Shown here: positions 24,065 to 33,642 of the stretch, piece after piece | Position numbering within the stretch: the first letter of the stretch is position 1 | Layout of the letters: every line of letters starts with the position of its first letter | From: Tigheibacillus halophilus | GTDB taxonomy: Bacteria; Bacillota; Bacilli; Bacillales; Amphibacillaceae | NCBI RefSeq assembly: GCF_042683165.1 | Contig: NZ_JBHUIZ010000012.1 | Location: forward strand, 62,001-126,000 | Reading direction: 5' to 3' | Length of the DNA stretch: 64,000 nucleotides | Program-made: the position numbers and the translations under genes | Notes under the pieces: generated by a model | Seen by the model: only the letters and a program-made list of their open reading frames with translations | What the model was told of the DNA's origin: nothing | Databases searched by the model: none

Positions 24065-25456
24065 ATGATGCCGGTTAATTCCTTTGAAAACTATCCCATG
24101 AGCTGGAAGCCATCCATTGATAAAACAAAAAAACCGATTTATCAAGTACTTGCTGAACAATTAAAACAGGATATATTAAATGAAGTTTTATTGCCAGGCA
24201 CAAAACTTCCACCACAGCGGGAATTGGCTGACTATTTAGATTTGAATTTGAGTACCATTTCAAAAGCATTTAAAGTGTGCGAGTTGAAGGGCTTGATAAG
24301 TGCTTCTGTTGGAAGCGGCACCTTTATATCATATGATGCGTTATCTAATGCGTATTTACTTGAAGATGCAAAACCGAAACATTTAATAGAAATGGGAGCA
24401 ACGCTGCCAGATAACGCTTCTTATGAGCCGCTCCTGCATGAACTGAAAGGCATGTTAAAAGAGCCAGATTATGAAAAATGGTTTGGATATGGACGGGCGA
24501 ATGAAAACCTTTGGCAAAAGGACGCTGCTGTAAAATTAATCAGAAGAGGGGGATTCGAAACTACTGTTGACCGCATTTTATTTGCAAATGGCGGCCAAAA
24601 CGCAATTGCTGCCACGCTGGCGAGTCTTTGCCAACCTGGGGATCGTATCGGCGTTGATCCTCATACTTACCCAGGCTTAAAAACTGTTGCAGCGATACTT
24701 AGTATACAAATAGTACCAATCAAGTCAGAGGACTATGCGATGAGCCCAACGGCTTTTGAATATGCTTGTAAAAATGAAAATATTAAAGGTATTTACTTGA
24801 TTCCGGATTATCATAATCCGACTGCCTCCCGTATGTCTGTTGATAATAGGAAAGAGATCGCTGCGATTGCCAAAAAGTATAATCAATTCATCATTGAAGA
24901 TGCAGCTTATCATCTCCACAACGAGAAGCCACTTCCAGCACTTGCATCATTTGCACCGGAACAAGCCATTTATATTGCGAGTTTATCGAAATCATTGGCA
25001 CCGGGTTTACGATTAGCTTATGTAGCGGTGCCGAGTCAATTCAAGAAGCTAATTTCAAAAGCTCTTTATAATTTAAATGTATCCGTTTCTCCGTTACTAG
25101 CAGAATTGACAGCTCGTACAATCGTATCGAATCAATTTGAAGTGCTAATTGAACAACACCGAAAACAAACTGTTCGCAGAAACCGAGTCGTAAATCAATA
25201 TTTAGCCGACTACACTTGTGCGGGTCTTGAGACAGGTATTTTCCGTTGGCTGTTGTTACCAGGCAAGATTACAGGAGCCGAATTTGAATTGTTAGCCGCA
25301 CAACAAGGGGTTCAAGTGTATGCGGCGGAACGTTTTGTAGTTGGAAATAGTTGCCCGGAGCGGGCTGTCAGGATTGCTGTCTGTGCGCCAGAAACGATTG
25401 AAGAGCTGGAGCGGGGATTGATTATACTTCAACGATTATTGCTTAACCATACATAA
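24065..25456 (+). CDS. MocR-type GntR-HTH/aminotransferase regulator
   Basis: The 463-residue protein fuses an N-terminal winged helix (IYQVLAEQLKQDILNEVLLPGTKLPPQRELADYL, seen as PGTKLPPQRELADYL; SGTFIS closes the wing) to a fold-type I aminotransferase domain. The latter includes the PLP-lysine motif IASLSKSLAPGLRLAY and NPTASRMS. Members sense PLP or amino compounds and control neighbouring genes. The next genes in the same direction encode a small ABM-like protein, an MFS transporter and a free-standing aminotransferase, which are candidate targets. ATG 24065 follows AAAGGA; 24068 is equally possible. Confidence 0.88.
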   Translation: MMPVNSFENYPMSWKPSIDKTKKPIYQVLAEQLKQDILNEVLLPGTKLPPQRELADYLDLNLSTISKAFKVCELKGLISASVGSGTFISYDALSNAYLLEDAKPKHLIEMGATLPDNASYEPLLHELKGMLKEPDYEKWFGYGRANENLWQKDAAVKLIRRGGFETTVDRILFANGGQNAIAATLASLCQPGDRIGVDPHTYPGLKTVAAILSIQIVPIKSEDYAMSPTAFEYACKNENIKGIYLIPDYHNPTASRMSVDNRKEIAAIAKKYNQFIIEDAAYHLHNEKPLPALASFAPEQAIYIASLSKSLAPGLRLAYVAVPSQFKKLISKALYNLNVSVSPLLAELTARTIVSNQFEVLIEQHRKQTVRRNRVVNQYLADYTCAGLETGIFRWLLLPGKITGAEFELLAAQQGVQVYAAERFVVGNSCPERAVRIAVCAPETIEELERGLIILQRLLLNHT

Positions 25457-25530
25457 TATTGTATGGCTGTTTCGTGGGTGCTATGATGAAACTGTTGAAC
25501 TGTACAAAAAATTAAACGGAGGTTGATAAC

Positions 25531-25821
25531 ATGAGTGCAAAAGCATTTTTAGAAATTACTATGGTTATTGATGAAGCAAACCGACCAGCAGCAGTCAAAG
25601 TATACAGTGACTATCGCCAACCTTTCTTAGATAATATAAATGGTGCTGTATCGAAAGATTTACTTGTACGAGATGAAGATGTTCAAGTCCTGCATGGGTT
25701 TGACAGTGCTGCGTCTGCGCAAGCTTATCTTGAAAGTGACATGTTTACAAATGATGTTTTTGTGGGTCTTAAACCTTTGGTAAATGCTGATCCTGATGTA
25801 AAGATTTACAGTGCAGCATAA
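25531..25821 (+). CDS. Small ABM-like (dimeric alpha-beta barrel) protein
   Basis: A 96-residue protein (AKAFLEITMVIDEANRPAAV start; repeated acidic/hydrophobic beta strands; SAQAYLESDMF helix). Its size and pattern suggest the antibiotic-biosynthesis-monooxygenase-like barrel, without an obvious catalytic signature. ATG 25531 follows ACGGAGG. It lies 74 bases after the MocR gene. A decayed relative occurs at 28800-28868 before the second MFS gene, so ABM-MFS pairing seems to have been duplicated. Function unknown. Confidence 0.65.
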   Translation: MSAKAFLEITMVIDEANRPAAVKVYSDYRQPFLDNINGAVSKDLLVRDEDVQVLHGFDSAASAQAYLESDMFTNDVFVGLKPLVNADPDVKIYSAA

Positions 25822-25910
25822 ATGAATGATATGTATATTGATTAGGGGCCAAATGCATAGTGTTTCTTAACGTTTTTCTCTTAAAAAGGGTATTCGATGA
25901 TAAAATTGTT

Positions 25911-25943
25911 CGCCATACAATGAATGTGTTGTATGGCGTTTTT
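25911..25943 (+). terminator. Terminator after the ABM-like gene
   Basis: Perfect 10-bp stem CGCCATACAA/TTGTATGGCG, eight-base loop, then TTTTTG. Confidence 0.85.
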
Positions 25944-26038
25944 GTTCATGATACGATGTATTAATCTTAATATTATAATTATAATAATTTATTTTGAAGG
26001 CACTATATTATCAATTATCAGGAAGGGCAGGCAAACTC

Positions 26039-27370
26039 ATGCTACAGAAAGGGTTAAACAATAATCCAGCTTGGTTACAAAAATATGTTGATTCGCCTGA
26101 CAAACAGCAACAATTGTATAAGAAGACTTTGTTCGTTGTTATTATGTCCCAAGTTTTTGGGGGTGCGGGACTTGCAGCTGGTATTACAGTCGGTGCCCTT
26201 TTAGCCCAAGATATGTTAGGAACTGATAGTGTAACAGGTCTTCCTACAGCTTTATTTACTTTTGGGTCAGCTGGTGCTGCGCTTCTTGTTGGACGAATCT
26301 CTCAACGGTTCGGTCGTCGTTCCGGGCTTGCAACAGGGTTTATTGTTGGAGGAATTGGAGCGATTTGTGTTGTCATTTCGGCAATCATAAATAGTGTTAT
26401 TTTATTATTCTTATCTTTACTTATCTATGGATCCGGAACAGCAACTAACTTGCAGGCACGATACGCAGGAACTGATTTGGCAACTTCCAGTCAAAGAGCA
26501 AAGGCTATCAGTATGGCGATGGTTTCCACGACATTTGGTGCTGTTGCAGGGCCGAACCTGGTCGATGTAATGGGGGAATTTGCAACATCCATAGGGATTC
26601 CTGCTTTAGCTGGTCCATTTATATTAGCAGCTGCAGCTTATATTTTTGCTGGTTTTGTTCTACTCTTACTGCTGCGTCCCGATCCTTATGTTGTTGCTAA
26701 AGCGATTGCAGATCATCAAAGTGAGCGTGAAAATGAAAAGTCCCATAAATCTTCCAGTACTTTATCTAGCAATAAACGAGGTATCCTCACAGGTGCCGCT
26801 ATCATGATATTGACCCAGTTCATCATGGTAGCAATTATGACAATGACACCTATTTATATGGGGAACTATGGGCATAGCTTAAGAGCTGTGGGGCTTGTTA
26901 TCGGCTTTCACATTGGAGCAATGTATTTGCCTTCTCTAGCAACGGGATATCTTGTTGATAAAATTGGTCGTGCGGCTATGGCGATTGCTTCAGCTATGAC
27001 ATTGATAGCCGCGGGTATACTGGGTGCAATTGGACCTGCCGATTCCCCGGAGGTCATTGCTATAGCACTTTCCCTGCTTGGGCTTGGCTGGAATTTTGGA
27101 TTAATTAGTGGTACAGCTATTTTGGTTGATTCAACTTCACCAGTCATTCGGGCTAAAACGCAAGGTTCAGTAGATGTTTGGATTGCTTTCTCAGGAGCTT
27201 TAGGGGGAGGTTTATCAGGAGTCGTGGTCACTTATTTCAGCTATGGCATGCTTTCTATTGTTGGTTCATTGCTATCGTTGCTAATCATTCCAACCATTTT
27301 TTGGGCAGGGATTCATGCGCAGCATAAATCAGATAAAAGTAGCGACCACCAATTAAGTGAAGCAAAATAA
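26039..27370 (+). CDS. MFS transporter
   Basis: A 443-residue major-facilitator protein with two sets of hydrophobic segments separated by a hydrophilic loop near residues 225-250 (SERENEKSHKSSS). The cytosolic A-motif-like GRISQRFGRRSG follows the second segment, and a repeat appears as GYLVDKIGR in the second half. ATG 26039 is preferred because GGAAGGG precedes it; an in-frame TTG at 25994 has no ribosome site. Substrate unknown; its place between ABM-like and aminotransferase genes in a MocR neighbourhood hints at efflux of an amino compound. Confidence 0.8.
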   Translation: MLQKGLNNNPAWLQKYVDSPDKQQQLYKKTLFVVIMSQVFGGAGLAAGITVGALLAQDMLGTDSVTGLPTALFTFGSAGAALLVGRISQRFGRRSGLATGFIVGGIGAICVVISAIINSVILLFLSLLIYGSGTATNLQARYAGTDLATSSQRAKAISMAMVSTTFGAVAGPNLVDVMGEFATSIGIPALAGPFILAAAAYIFAGFVLLLLLRPDPYVVAKAIADHQSERENEKSHKSSSTLSSNKRGILTGAAIMILTQFIMVAIMTMTPIYMGNYGHSLRAVGLVIGFHIGAMYLPSLATGYLVDKIGRAAMAIASAMTLIAAGILGAIGPADSPEVIAIALSLLGLGWNFGLISGTAILVDSTSPVIRAKTQGSVDVWIAFSGALGGGLSGVVVTYFSYGMLSIVGSLLSLLIIPTIFWAGIHAQHKSDKSSDHQLSEAK

Positions 27371-27458
27371 CAGGTATCAAAAGACGATGATTACAATATT
27401 GATTGCTATTGATATTTAGATTAACTTATTCCAATCCAGGCAGAAGGGAAGGTCATCA

Positions 27459-28682
27459 ATGGAAAACAAATTTGCCAAGAGAACACATCTGGTCGAGTCA
27501 TCTGAAACCCGTGAAATTTTGAAAGTGACAGAAAGACCGGAAATCATTTCTTTTGCTGGAGGACTTCCAGCACCAGAATTGTTTCCTGTAGAACATTTAC
27601 AGAATGCGTGCGCTGCTGTATTGAAAGAAGCGGGGGAATCTGCGCTTCAATACAGCACGACTGAAGGATTTCTGCCATTAAGAAGAGTGATTTTCCAAAG
27701 GATGAGCAGGATTGGCATTAACACCAATTTGAAGAATGTCCTTGTTACATCTGGGTCACAACAGGCGATTGATCTGTGTGGCAGGCTCTTTATTGATGGA
27801 GGAGATACTATTATTTGCTTGAGCCCAACCTACCTTGCAGCTATTAATGCCTTTAAGACTTATAACGCTAAATTCGTCGAGGTAGATATGGATGATGAAG
27901 GAATGATCATGGAAGAGTTAGAGAAAAAGTTAATAGAAAATCCAAACACGAAGTTTATATATACTATTCCGGATTTCCAAAACCCTACAGGGCGAACGCT
28001 AAAATTGGAAAGGCGAAAGAAGATGGTTGAACTTGCCAGTCAATATAATGTGTTGATCGTAGAGGATAATCCCTATGGGGCTATTCGTTTTTTGGGAGAT
28101 GAATTTCCACCTGTTAAACATTTTGATACAGAAGGCAGAGTAATTTACATTAGCACCTTTTCCAAAATATTGACACCAGGCCTTCGCCTTGGTTGGATTT
28201 GTGCAGATGAAGGTTTTATTGAAAAATATGTTGCTTTTAAGCAGGCAGCGGACCTGCATACTGACAGCTTCGCTCAAAGAATGACTGCAAAGTACCTGGA
28301 ACTTTATGATCTCGAGGAGCACATCCATAAAATCAAATCTGTTTATAAAGAAAGATGCACAGTAATGTTATCTTGTTTGGAAGAATTCTTCCCCAAGCGT
28401 TTGTCTTACAGTAAGCCGGAGGGCGGATTATTCATTTGGGTTGAGCTCCCGGAAAATGTTAGCGCAGAGCACATCTTTTCAGAGGGCTTGAAGAATAATG
28501 TTGCCTGTGTTCCCGGTACGCTGTTTTTTCCTAATAGGACATCAAGAAATGCATTACGTTTAAATTACTCCAATATGTCAAAAGAGAAAATCATTGAAGG
28601 AATAAAGCTTCTGGGTGAAGTATTACACCGTGAATTACAAAAAGAAACAACTTTTTTAGATTCCAAACTGACAGTTAACTGA
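27459..28682 (+). CDS. PLP-dependent aminotransferase (LysN/2-aminoadipate-type class I)
   Basis: The 407-residue class I/II aminotransferase has FAGGLPAPELFP near the start, SGSQQAIDLCGRLF, PDFQNPTGRT, VEDNPYG and the lysine motif STFSKILTPGLRLGW. The GGLPxPExFP start marks the LysN/MocR-like subgroup that uses aromatic or aminoadipate-type substrates. ATG 27459 follows GAAGGG. It lies 88 bases after the MFS gene and may share its transcript. Exact substrate not readable. Confidence 0.88.
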   Translation: MENKFAKRTHLVESSETREILKVTERPEIISFAGGLPAPELFPVEHLQNACAAVLKEAGESALQYSTTEGFLPLRRVIFQRMSRIGINTNLKNVLVTSGSQQAIDLCGRLFIDGGDTIICLSPTYLAAINAFKTYNAKFVEVDMDDEGMIMEELEKKLIENPNTKFIYTIPDFQNPTGRTLKLERRKKMVELASQYNVLIVEDNPYGAIRFLGDEFPPVKHFDTEGRVIYISTFSKILTPGLRLGWICADEGFIEKYVAFKQAADLHTDSFAQRMTAKYLELYDLEEHIHKIKSVYKERCTVMLSCLEEFFPKRLSYSKPEGGLFIWVELPENVSAEHIFSEGLKNNVACVPGTLFFPNRTSRNALRLNYSNMSKEKIIEGIKLLGEVLHRELQKETTFLDSKLTVN

Positions 28683-28799
28683 AGAAATAAGGGTTTGAGA
28701 AAATCAGAAGTTATCTCTTGATAATTATAATACTATCATTCAACTACTTTCCATTGAACGATTGGTTAACTAGTTCACAAAGATTGGAGGCGTACGATT

Positions 28800-28975
28800 T
28801 TGAAAGCCACACCAAAAGCGTATCTCAAAATTACTTTAGATGTCGATGTTGCTAATCGAACAGATTAACGCGCAGTTTATTTGAAAAAAACGTTGTGATT
28901 AAAAATTTTCAGGCATATATGCAAGATATAAAGAAAGCTGCGGATCTTGCACATGAAATGGAAAGGAGACGTTAA
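28800..28975 (+). pseudogene. Remnant of a second ABM-like gene
   Basis: TTG 28800, preceded by TTGGAGG, encodes AYLKITLDVDVANRTD before a stop, closely matching AFLEITMVIDEANRP of the protein at 25531. Broken frames continue towards the following MFS gene. It is a truncated paralogue. Confidence 0.65.
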
Positions 28976-28976
28976 A

Positions 28977-30245
28977 TTGAGGTCTTGGGGAAAAATTTAT
29001 TTTGGTTGGTATCTGGTCGCAACAGCTGCAATCATCACCCTCCTCACCAACGGATTACGTTTGGGAATCGGTCCTTTTGAAAAACCGATTCTTTCAGATT
29101 TGGCGATGTCTCGTACGGAATTTTCAATGATTGTGGCCATAGGGATGCTTGTTTACGGAGCTGGGATGCCAATCGCAGGATGGCTATTAAAACGGTTCAA
29201 CACACGATCTATTCTTTTAGCTGGCTTGGTTCTTACATGCATTGCAGTTGTATGGACGATAGCTTCCAAAAATGTAATATCATTTTTACTTTCCTTTGGC
29301 GTTTTACTGTCGCTGGGACTCTCCTTCATGAGTCCTGTGACTATGACACCGATCATCAGCAAATGGTTTGTCCGTAAAAGGGGCCAGGCACTTTTCTATA
29401 TGACAACCGGAGCAATGGCAGGTATCGCAGTTGTCACACCGCTTGAGACTGCTCTCATTCATTCTATTGGTTGGCACTACACCTTGTTGTTTTTTGGCTT
29501 TCTCTTTCTTGTGCTCGTCATTCCGTCGGCGGTGTTTATTATGCGTGAAGCACCATCAGAAGAAAATTCAGGCACGAGTAACCAGGATGCCGGCAAATTG
29601 AAAAAAAACCTACAGACAAAATCAACAATTACATGGGCAGACGCTTTGAAAACGAAATCCTACTGGCAGATTGTAGTTGGGCTGTTTGCCTGCGGATTCA
29701 GTATGAACCTTCTTGGTTCACATGCCGTACCGATGCTGACAGATCACCATTTTTCCCCAACCACTGCTTCTTTTGGGGTCGGTCTAATTGGCTTTACAGC
29801 CATCTTCAGTACGCTGGCGTTAGGGACGATCGCGGACAGGTATCCCCGGAGAAAGATCCTGGGTATGATCTATGTAGTACGCGGATTTGGTTTTCTTGGT
29901 TTAGTGTTCGCTATTACTCCTTGGCAGCTTTATATTGTAGCAATCATTGGAGGACTGGTATGGGCAGGTTCAACTGCAACGGCTTCTGCAATCCTCGGTG
30001 ATTTGTACGGCGTACAACTGGTCGGAATTCTATATGGGTGGGCATATTTTGGACATCAAATCGGGGGAGCTGTTGGCAGCTTTTTAGGGGGATGGGGTTA
30101 TGAAACGTTCGGCACACATATTGTTTCATTCGGTGTCACCACCATCTTGCTAATCGTGGCCGGCCTCGTTTCTTTCCGATTGCCTGCAAGTTTGTCTGTG
30201 CCCAGTATGTCGTTGAACCACAGGGAATTGCGAGCAAAAGGATAA
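28977..30245 (+). CDS. MFS transporter, oxalate/formate-antiporter-like
   Basis: The 422-residue protein begins GKIYFGWYLVATAAIITLLTNG (seen here as IYFGWYLV...), the typical first helix of the OFA/monocarboxylate-like MFS branch. It has IGMLVYGAGMPIAGWLLKRFNTR after it and a Lys/Gln-rich central loop (~200-220). Start TTG 28977 is set by AAAGGAGA; the ATG at 28947 lies upstream of that site. It probably exchanges small carboxylates. It follows an ABM-like remnant, mirroring the intact ABM-MFS order at 25.5-27.4 kb. Confidence 0.82.
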   Translation: MRSWGKIYFGWYLVATAAIITLLTNGLRLGIGPFEKPILSDLAMSRTEFSMIVAIGMLVYGAGMPIAGWLLKRFNTRSILLAGLVLTCIAVVWTIASKNVISFLLSFGVLLSLGLSFMSPVTMTPIISKWFVRKRGQALFYMTTGAMAGIAVVTPLETALIHSIGWHYTLLFFGFLFLVLVIPSAVFIMREAPSEENSGTSNQDAGKLKKNLQTKSTITWADALKTKSYWQIVVGLFACGFSMNLLGSHAVPMLTDHHFSPTTASFGVGLIGFTAIFSTLALGTIADRYPRRKILGMIYVVRGFGFLGLVFAITPWQLYIVAIIGGLVWAGSTATASAILGDLYGVQLVGILYGWAYFGHQIGGAVGSFLGGWGYETFGTHIVSFGVTTILLIVAGLVSFRLPASLSVPSMSLNHRELRAKG

Positions 30246-30579
30246 ACTATCTGTATAATTGGAGTTTATGCCAAATATAAAGAGATAAAGGGAATCCCAG
30301 AAGCCCCAGCATTCCAGGTGAATTCCATTCAAGACATTGGTGGACGTGGGCAACTAGCTCTTCTGAATGCCAAGAAAGCCGGATTCCGCACATTTGCTAA
30401 GGCTATTTTGTCCAAATTAGAAAATCATGAGATGCTCCTTGCTATTGGAGGGTATTGTAAAGACTTTTAGGGGGAGATAAATAATTATTATGCCTCTTAT
30501 AACAAAAGGAGTCTGAACTACCATCCGCCTATTGGCGAAAGGTAGTTCATTGTGCATGTAGAGGTGAACTAAACCGTAG
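30246..30579. other. Open frame without start between the MFS and SDR genes
   Basis: A forward frame ending at 30470 reads protein-like sequence (GRGQLALLNAKKAGFRTFAKAIL, cited in part as LLNAKKAGFRTFAKAIL) for about 70 codons. It lacks a clear start or ribosome site. It is probably the remnant of a larger gene; family not recognised. A hairpin near 30522-30548 (ACTACC/GGTAGT) may end the convergent transcripts. Confidence 0.4.
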
Positions 30580-31338
30580 TTAATAAGCCGTCCAACCGCC
30601 ATCTGCGGCAATAACCTGTCCATTTACAAAACTTGCTTCTTCGGAGGCTAAAAAGATGGCCAATTGTGCAATTTCCTCTGGTTCTCCAGCCCTTGGATTA
30701 ATCCCCATACCCAATGCTTGACGACTTGCCCCAAATTCACTCAAATTCGCCATGGAAGAGCCAATGTTTGTTTTGACCGCTCCAGGAGCGATACCATTAC
30801 AGCGAATGCTTTTGTCTGCATACATAAATGCGGTGTTTTTCGTTAAGCCTACAACAGCATGTTTGGAAGCTGTGTACGCAGCACCGGCACGCGCACCGTA
30901 TAGCCCGCCAGCAGAAATGTTGTTGACAATTGTACCGTAACCCTGCTCTAAGAATAGGTTGACTGCAATTCGCATTGATTTCATTACGGCTGTAGTATTG
31001 ACAGAAAAAACTTTTTCCCAACGTTCGTCTGAAATTTCACCGACAGGTTCCATACCATCCATGATGCCTGCGTTATTCACAAGAATGTCTAATTTCCCAA
31101 AAACTTTTTTTGTTTCAGCAACTAGTTGTTGCAGCTCTTCCTCTGAAGCTACATTTGTCTGGATAGCAAAGGCTGCCGCACCTGAAGCTTTTATACCGTC
31201 CGCTACGGCCTGAGCACCTTCTAAATTTAAATCCGATACAACAACTTTTGCACCTTCTTTTGCATAGCCTTCTGCAATCGCTTTACCCATGCCAGAGGCT
31301 GCCCCAGTGACAATTGCTACCTTGTCTTTTAATCTCAT
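30580..31338 (-). CDS. SDR-family dehydrogenase (FabG/glucose-dehydrogenase-like)
   Basis: A 252-residue classical short-chain dehydrogenase. Cofactor motif TGAASGMG (11-18), DLN at the end of strand two (suggesting NAD preference), NNAG, then the catalytic S and Y-x3-K (AAYTASKHAVVG), and the ending ADGGWTAY. ATG 31338 has AGGGAGGG upstream. It is divergent from a TetR gene with a 22-bp palindrome between them, so expression is inducible. The substrate alcohol or ketone is unknown. Confidence 0.9.
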   Translation of the reverse strand: MRLKDKVAIVTGAASGMGKAIAEGYAKEGAKVVVSDLNLEGAQAVADGIKASGAAAFAIQTNVASEEELQQLVAETKKVFGKLDILVNNAGIMDGMEPVGEISDERWEKVFSVNTTAVMKSMRIAVNLFLEQGYGTIVNNISAGGLYGARAGAAYTASKHAVVGLTKNTAFMYADKSIRCNGIAPGAVKTNIGSSMANLSEFGASRQALGMGINPRAGEPEEIAQLAIFLASEEASFVNGQVIAADGGWTAY

Positions 31339-31356
31339 TTAAAAACCCTCCCTTTT

Positions 31357-31378
31357 TATTGTACAGTTGTTCAATAAA
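31357..31378. promoter_or_regulatory. Operator palindrome between SDR and TetR genes
   Basis: TTATTGtACAgtTGTtCAATAA is symmetrical at 18 of 22 positions. It lies just upstream of the SDR start, as expected for a TetR operator. Confidence 0.7.
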
Positions 31379-31477
31379 AATTATAATAATATAAATAGAG
31401 ACTTACAATAAGCAAAAAAACAGTATATGTTCATTAAACAACATGGAGTATGAAATATGTCCAATAAGAGGTGAAAA

Positions 31478-32044
31478 ATGACACGCACAGATTTGCGCAT
31501 TGTGAAAACAAAAGAAGCATTGCATCAAACTTTATTAGCTTTACTAAATGAAAAAATGCTAGAGGAAATTACAATTTCAGAACTTTGCAGAAAGGCAAAA
31601 GTGAATCGAGGCACGTTTTATTTGCACTATCAACAAATAGAGGATTTATTTGAGGAGTATTTTAAAGAGATCACAGAAGATTTAGCACGTTCTTATCAAG
31701 AGCCATATCGCCATGTTTCAGTCTTAAAAACGGATGAATTGAACCCTGCAACGATTCGAATCTTTCATCATATCGAAAAATATAAGCCTTTTTATCGTAT
31801 TATTTTTTCAAAAAGAGTCCCTTTAATGTATTATTATTTATTATTTGAAGAAATAAGCCACTTATTACTTCACGATCAAGAGTCCTTCGTTCAAGGAGGA
31901 ATTAACCAACAGCTATATTGCGCCTATCAAGCGAACGCCATTATCGGTATGATCATTCATTGGTATGAAAATGATTTTTCCTATAGTGCAAGCTATTTAA
32001 ATCATCAGCTTGTTGAAATTCTCAATATGAAAATAAATAATTAG
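31478..32044 (+). CDS. TetR-family regulator (short, TetR_C_7-like)
   Basis: The 188-residue protein has an N-terminal HTH (TLLALLNEKMLEEITISELCRKAKVNRGTFYLHY, core ITISELCRKAKVNRGTFYLHY cited in part) and a helical ligand domain rich in Tyr/Phe and His. Such regulators commonly control a neighbouring dehydrogenase. It is divergent from the SDR at 30580 and probably represses it through 31357-31378. ATG 31478 has AAGAGGTG upstream. Confidence 0.85.
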   Translation: MTRTDLRIVKTKEALHQTLLALLNEKMLEEITISELCRKAKVNRGTFYLHYQQIEDLFEEYFKEITEDLARSYQEPYRHVSVLKTDELNPATIRIFHHIEKYKPFYRIIFSKRVPLMYYYLLFEEISHLLLHDQESFVQGGINQQLYCAYQANAIIGMIIHWYENDFSYSASYLNHQLVEILNMKINN

Positions 32045-32219
32045 TCTGCTTCTATCAAGGGAGAGCGAATTACCATTGATAAATCTGTTTAATTCTTGGA
32101 TAAAAAGAAAAAATGATGTCATGATCTTTTGGGGTTAGCGGCAGAAAACGATTATATATAAGGTGCACTTTCGTATATACTTAAACCATTAGGAGTGAAA
32201 ACGGAGGGAACAAACTCAT

Positions 32220-32789
32220 ATGACAAATAGCAATAAAAAAGCGTTGTCATTAGAACAACGTGAAGCATTACTCACAGTATTGAAAACTCGTTTTGAGACA
32301 AACATGAACCGTCATGAAGGACTTGAATGGGCTAACGTTCAAGCAAAGCTGGATGCGGATAATGAAAAACTATGGTCGCTCCATGAAATGGAAAGAACAG
32401 GTGGTGAACCAGATGTTGTGGGTCATGATAATAACCTGGATGTATATATTTTTTATGACTGTTCACCGGAAAGCCCCAAAGGCCGCAGAAGTGTTTGCTA
32501 TGACCGGGAAGGACTGGATTCAAGAAAAAAACATAAACCAGAAAACAACGCTGTCGACATGGCGGCTGCTATGGGTATTGCAATTTTGACAGAAGAACAA
32601 TATCGGGCATTGCAGAGATTTGGTAATTTCGATATGAAAACGTCAAGCTGGGTGCAAACACCTTCCGATATAAGAGCGCTCGGGGGTGCGTTGTTTTGTG
32701 ACTATCGCTACGGGCATGTTTTCGCGTACCACAATGGTGCGTCTTCGTACTATGCCTCCAGAGGCTTCCGCGGCCTGCTGCAAGTATGA
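32220..32789 (+). CDS. DUF4256 family protein
   Basis: The 189-residue protein is full length for DUF4256: ALLTVLKTRFETNMNRHEG, the GGEPDVVGHD segment, DCSPESPKGRRSVCYDREGL and the C-terminal YYASRGFRGLLQV. No signal peptide. ATG 32220 follows GGAGGG. The function of the family is unknown. Monocistronic as far as visible. Confidence 0.85.
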   Translation: MTNSNKKALSLEQREALLTVLKTRFETNMNRHEGLEWANVQAKLDADNEKLWSLHEMERTGGEPDVVGHDNNLDVYIFYDCSPESPKGRRSVCYDREGLDSRKKHKPENNAVDMAAAMGIAILTEEQYRALQRFGNFDMKTSSWVQTPSDIRALGGALFCDYRYGHVFAYHNGASSYYASRGFRGLLQV

Positions 32790-32915
32790 AATGAACTGAC
32801 TTTACAGGAGAATGGTTCAACCGTGAGGGAACTATTCTTTTCTTTGAAAGTCATATTGCTTATATCATGGCGGAATGGGATAAAACACAAATAAATTTAC
32901 TTTAAAAGGGGTTGA

Positions 32916-33341
32916 ATGATGTATAAACTAAAAACCAAAGAAACGGACAGCAGTGTCATTGCGTTTATTGAAAGTGTAGATAATCAGGGGAAGCGCGAAG
33001 ATGCTTATACATTATTAGACATTTTCGCTGAGACAACAGGTTATGAAGCTAAAATGTGGGGGACAAGTATCATAGGATTTGGAAAATATCATTATAAATA
33101 TGCATCAGGTCATGAAGGAGACGCGCCCTTAGTTGGTTTTTCACCTAGAAAAGCTAAAATCAGTTTATATTTTGCAACTGGGGATCCCCAACGAGAGAAA
33201 TTATTAAAGGATTTTGGAAAACACACAACTGGAAAATCTTGTGTATATATTAATAAGGTAGCAGATATTCAGGTTGATGTATTAAAGTCGTTCATCAAAG
33301 AATCTGTAGTGTTTTTGAAGAAAACCTACCCGGATGAATAG
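32916..33341 (+). CDS. DUF1801 (YdhG-like) protein
   Basis: A 141-residue protein with the DUF1801 pattern: VIAFIESV near the start, MWGTSIIGFGKYHYKY in the centre, and KSCVYINKVADIDV-like strand (here SCVYINKVADIQVDVL). Some relatives bind or assist iron-cluster or phosphate-related processes, but no biochemical role is established. ATG 32916 is next to ATG 32919; the ribosome site AAAAGGGG allows either. Followed by a terminator at 33468-33525. Confidence 0.8.
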   Translation: MMYKLKTKETDSSVIAFIESVDNQGKREDAYTLLDIFAETTGYEAKMWGTSIIGFGKYHYKYASGHEGDAPLVGFSPRKAKISLYFATGDPQREKLLKDFGKHTTGKSCVYINKVADIQVDVLKSFIKESVVFLKKTYPDE

Positions 33342-33467
33342 GCCTTTTCTATTACATTCGAAACTGCACCTATATGTTGACTGCGCTTCCAAAAGTGTTG
33401 ACATTAAATTACAGCGATGATAGGATTGAATTATCGGAATATTCGACTGCATGTTACTGGTGTGACC

Positions 33468-33525
33468 AGGCATGGCGGTAATGGATGGATGAAAAATTGC
33501 CAATCCATTTATCGCCATGCCTTTT
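33468..33525 (+). terminator. Long terminator hairpin after the DUF1801 gene
   Basis: AGGCATGGCGgTAATGGATGG pairs with CCAATCCATTTAtCGCCATGCC around a ~16-base loop, then TTTTATA. Confidence 0.75.
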
Positions 33526-33642
33526 ATATTTATAAATAAAAGATCGTTAGCAAGAACAAGCAGTAAGGTCACAGCCAAAAACGTGGTTCAAGTAACGGAC
33601 TGTTCATGGAGAACTGCCGTTATTCCTACAGGAGGGGGTGAA

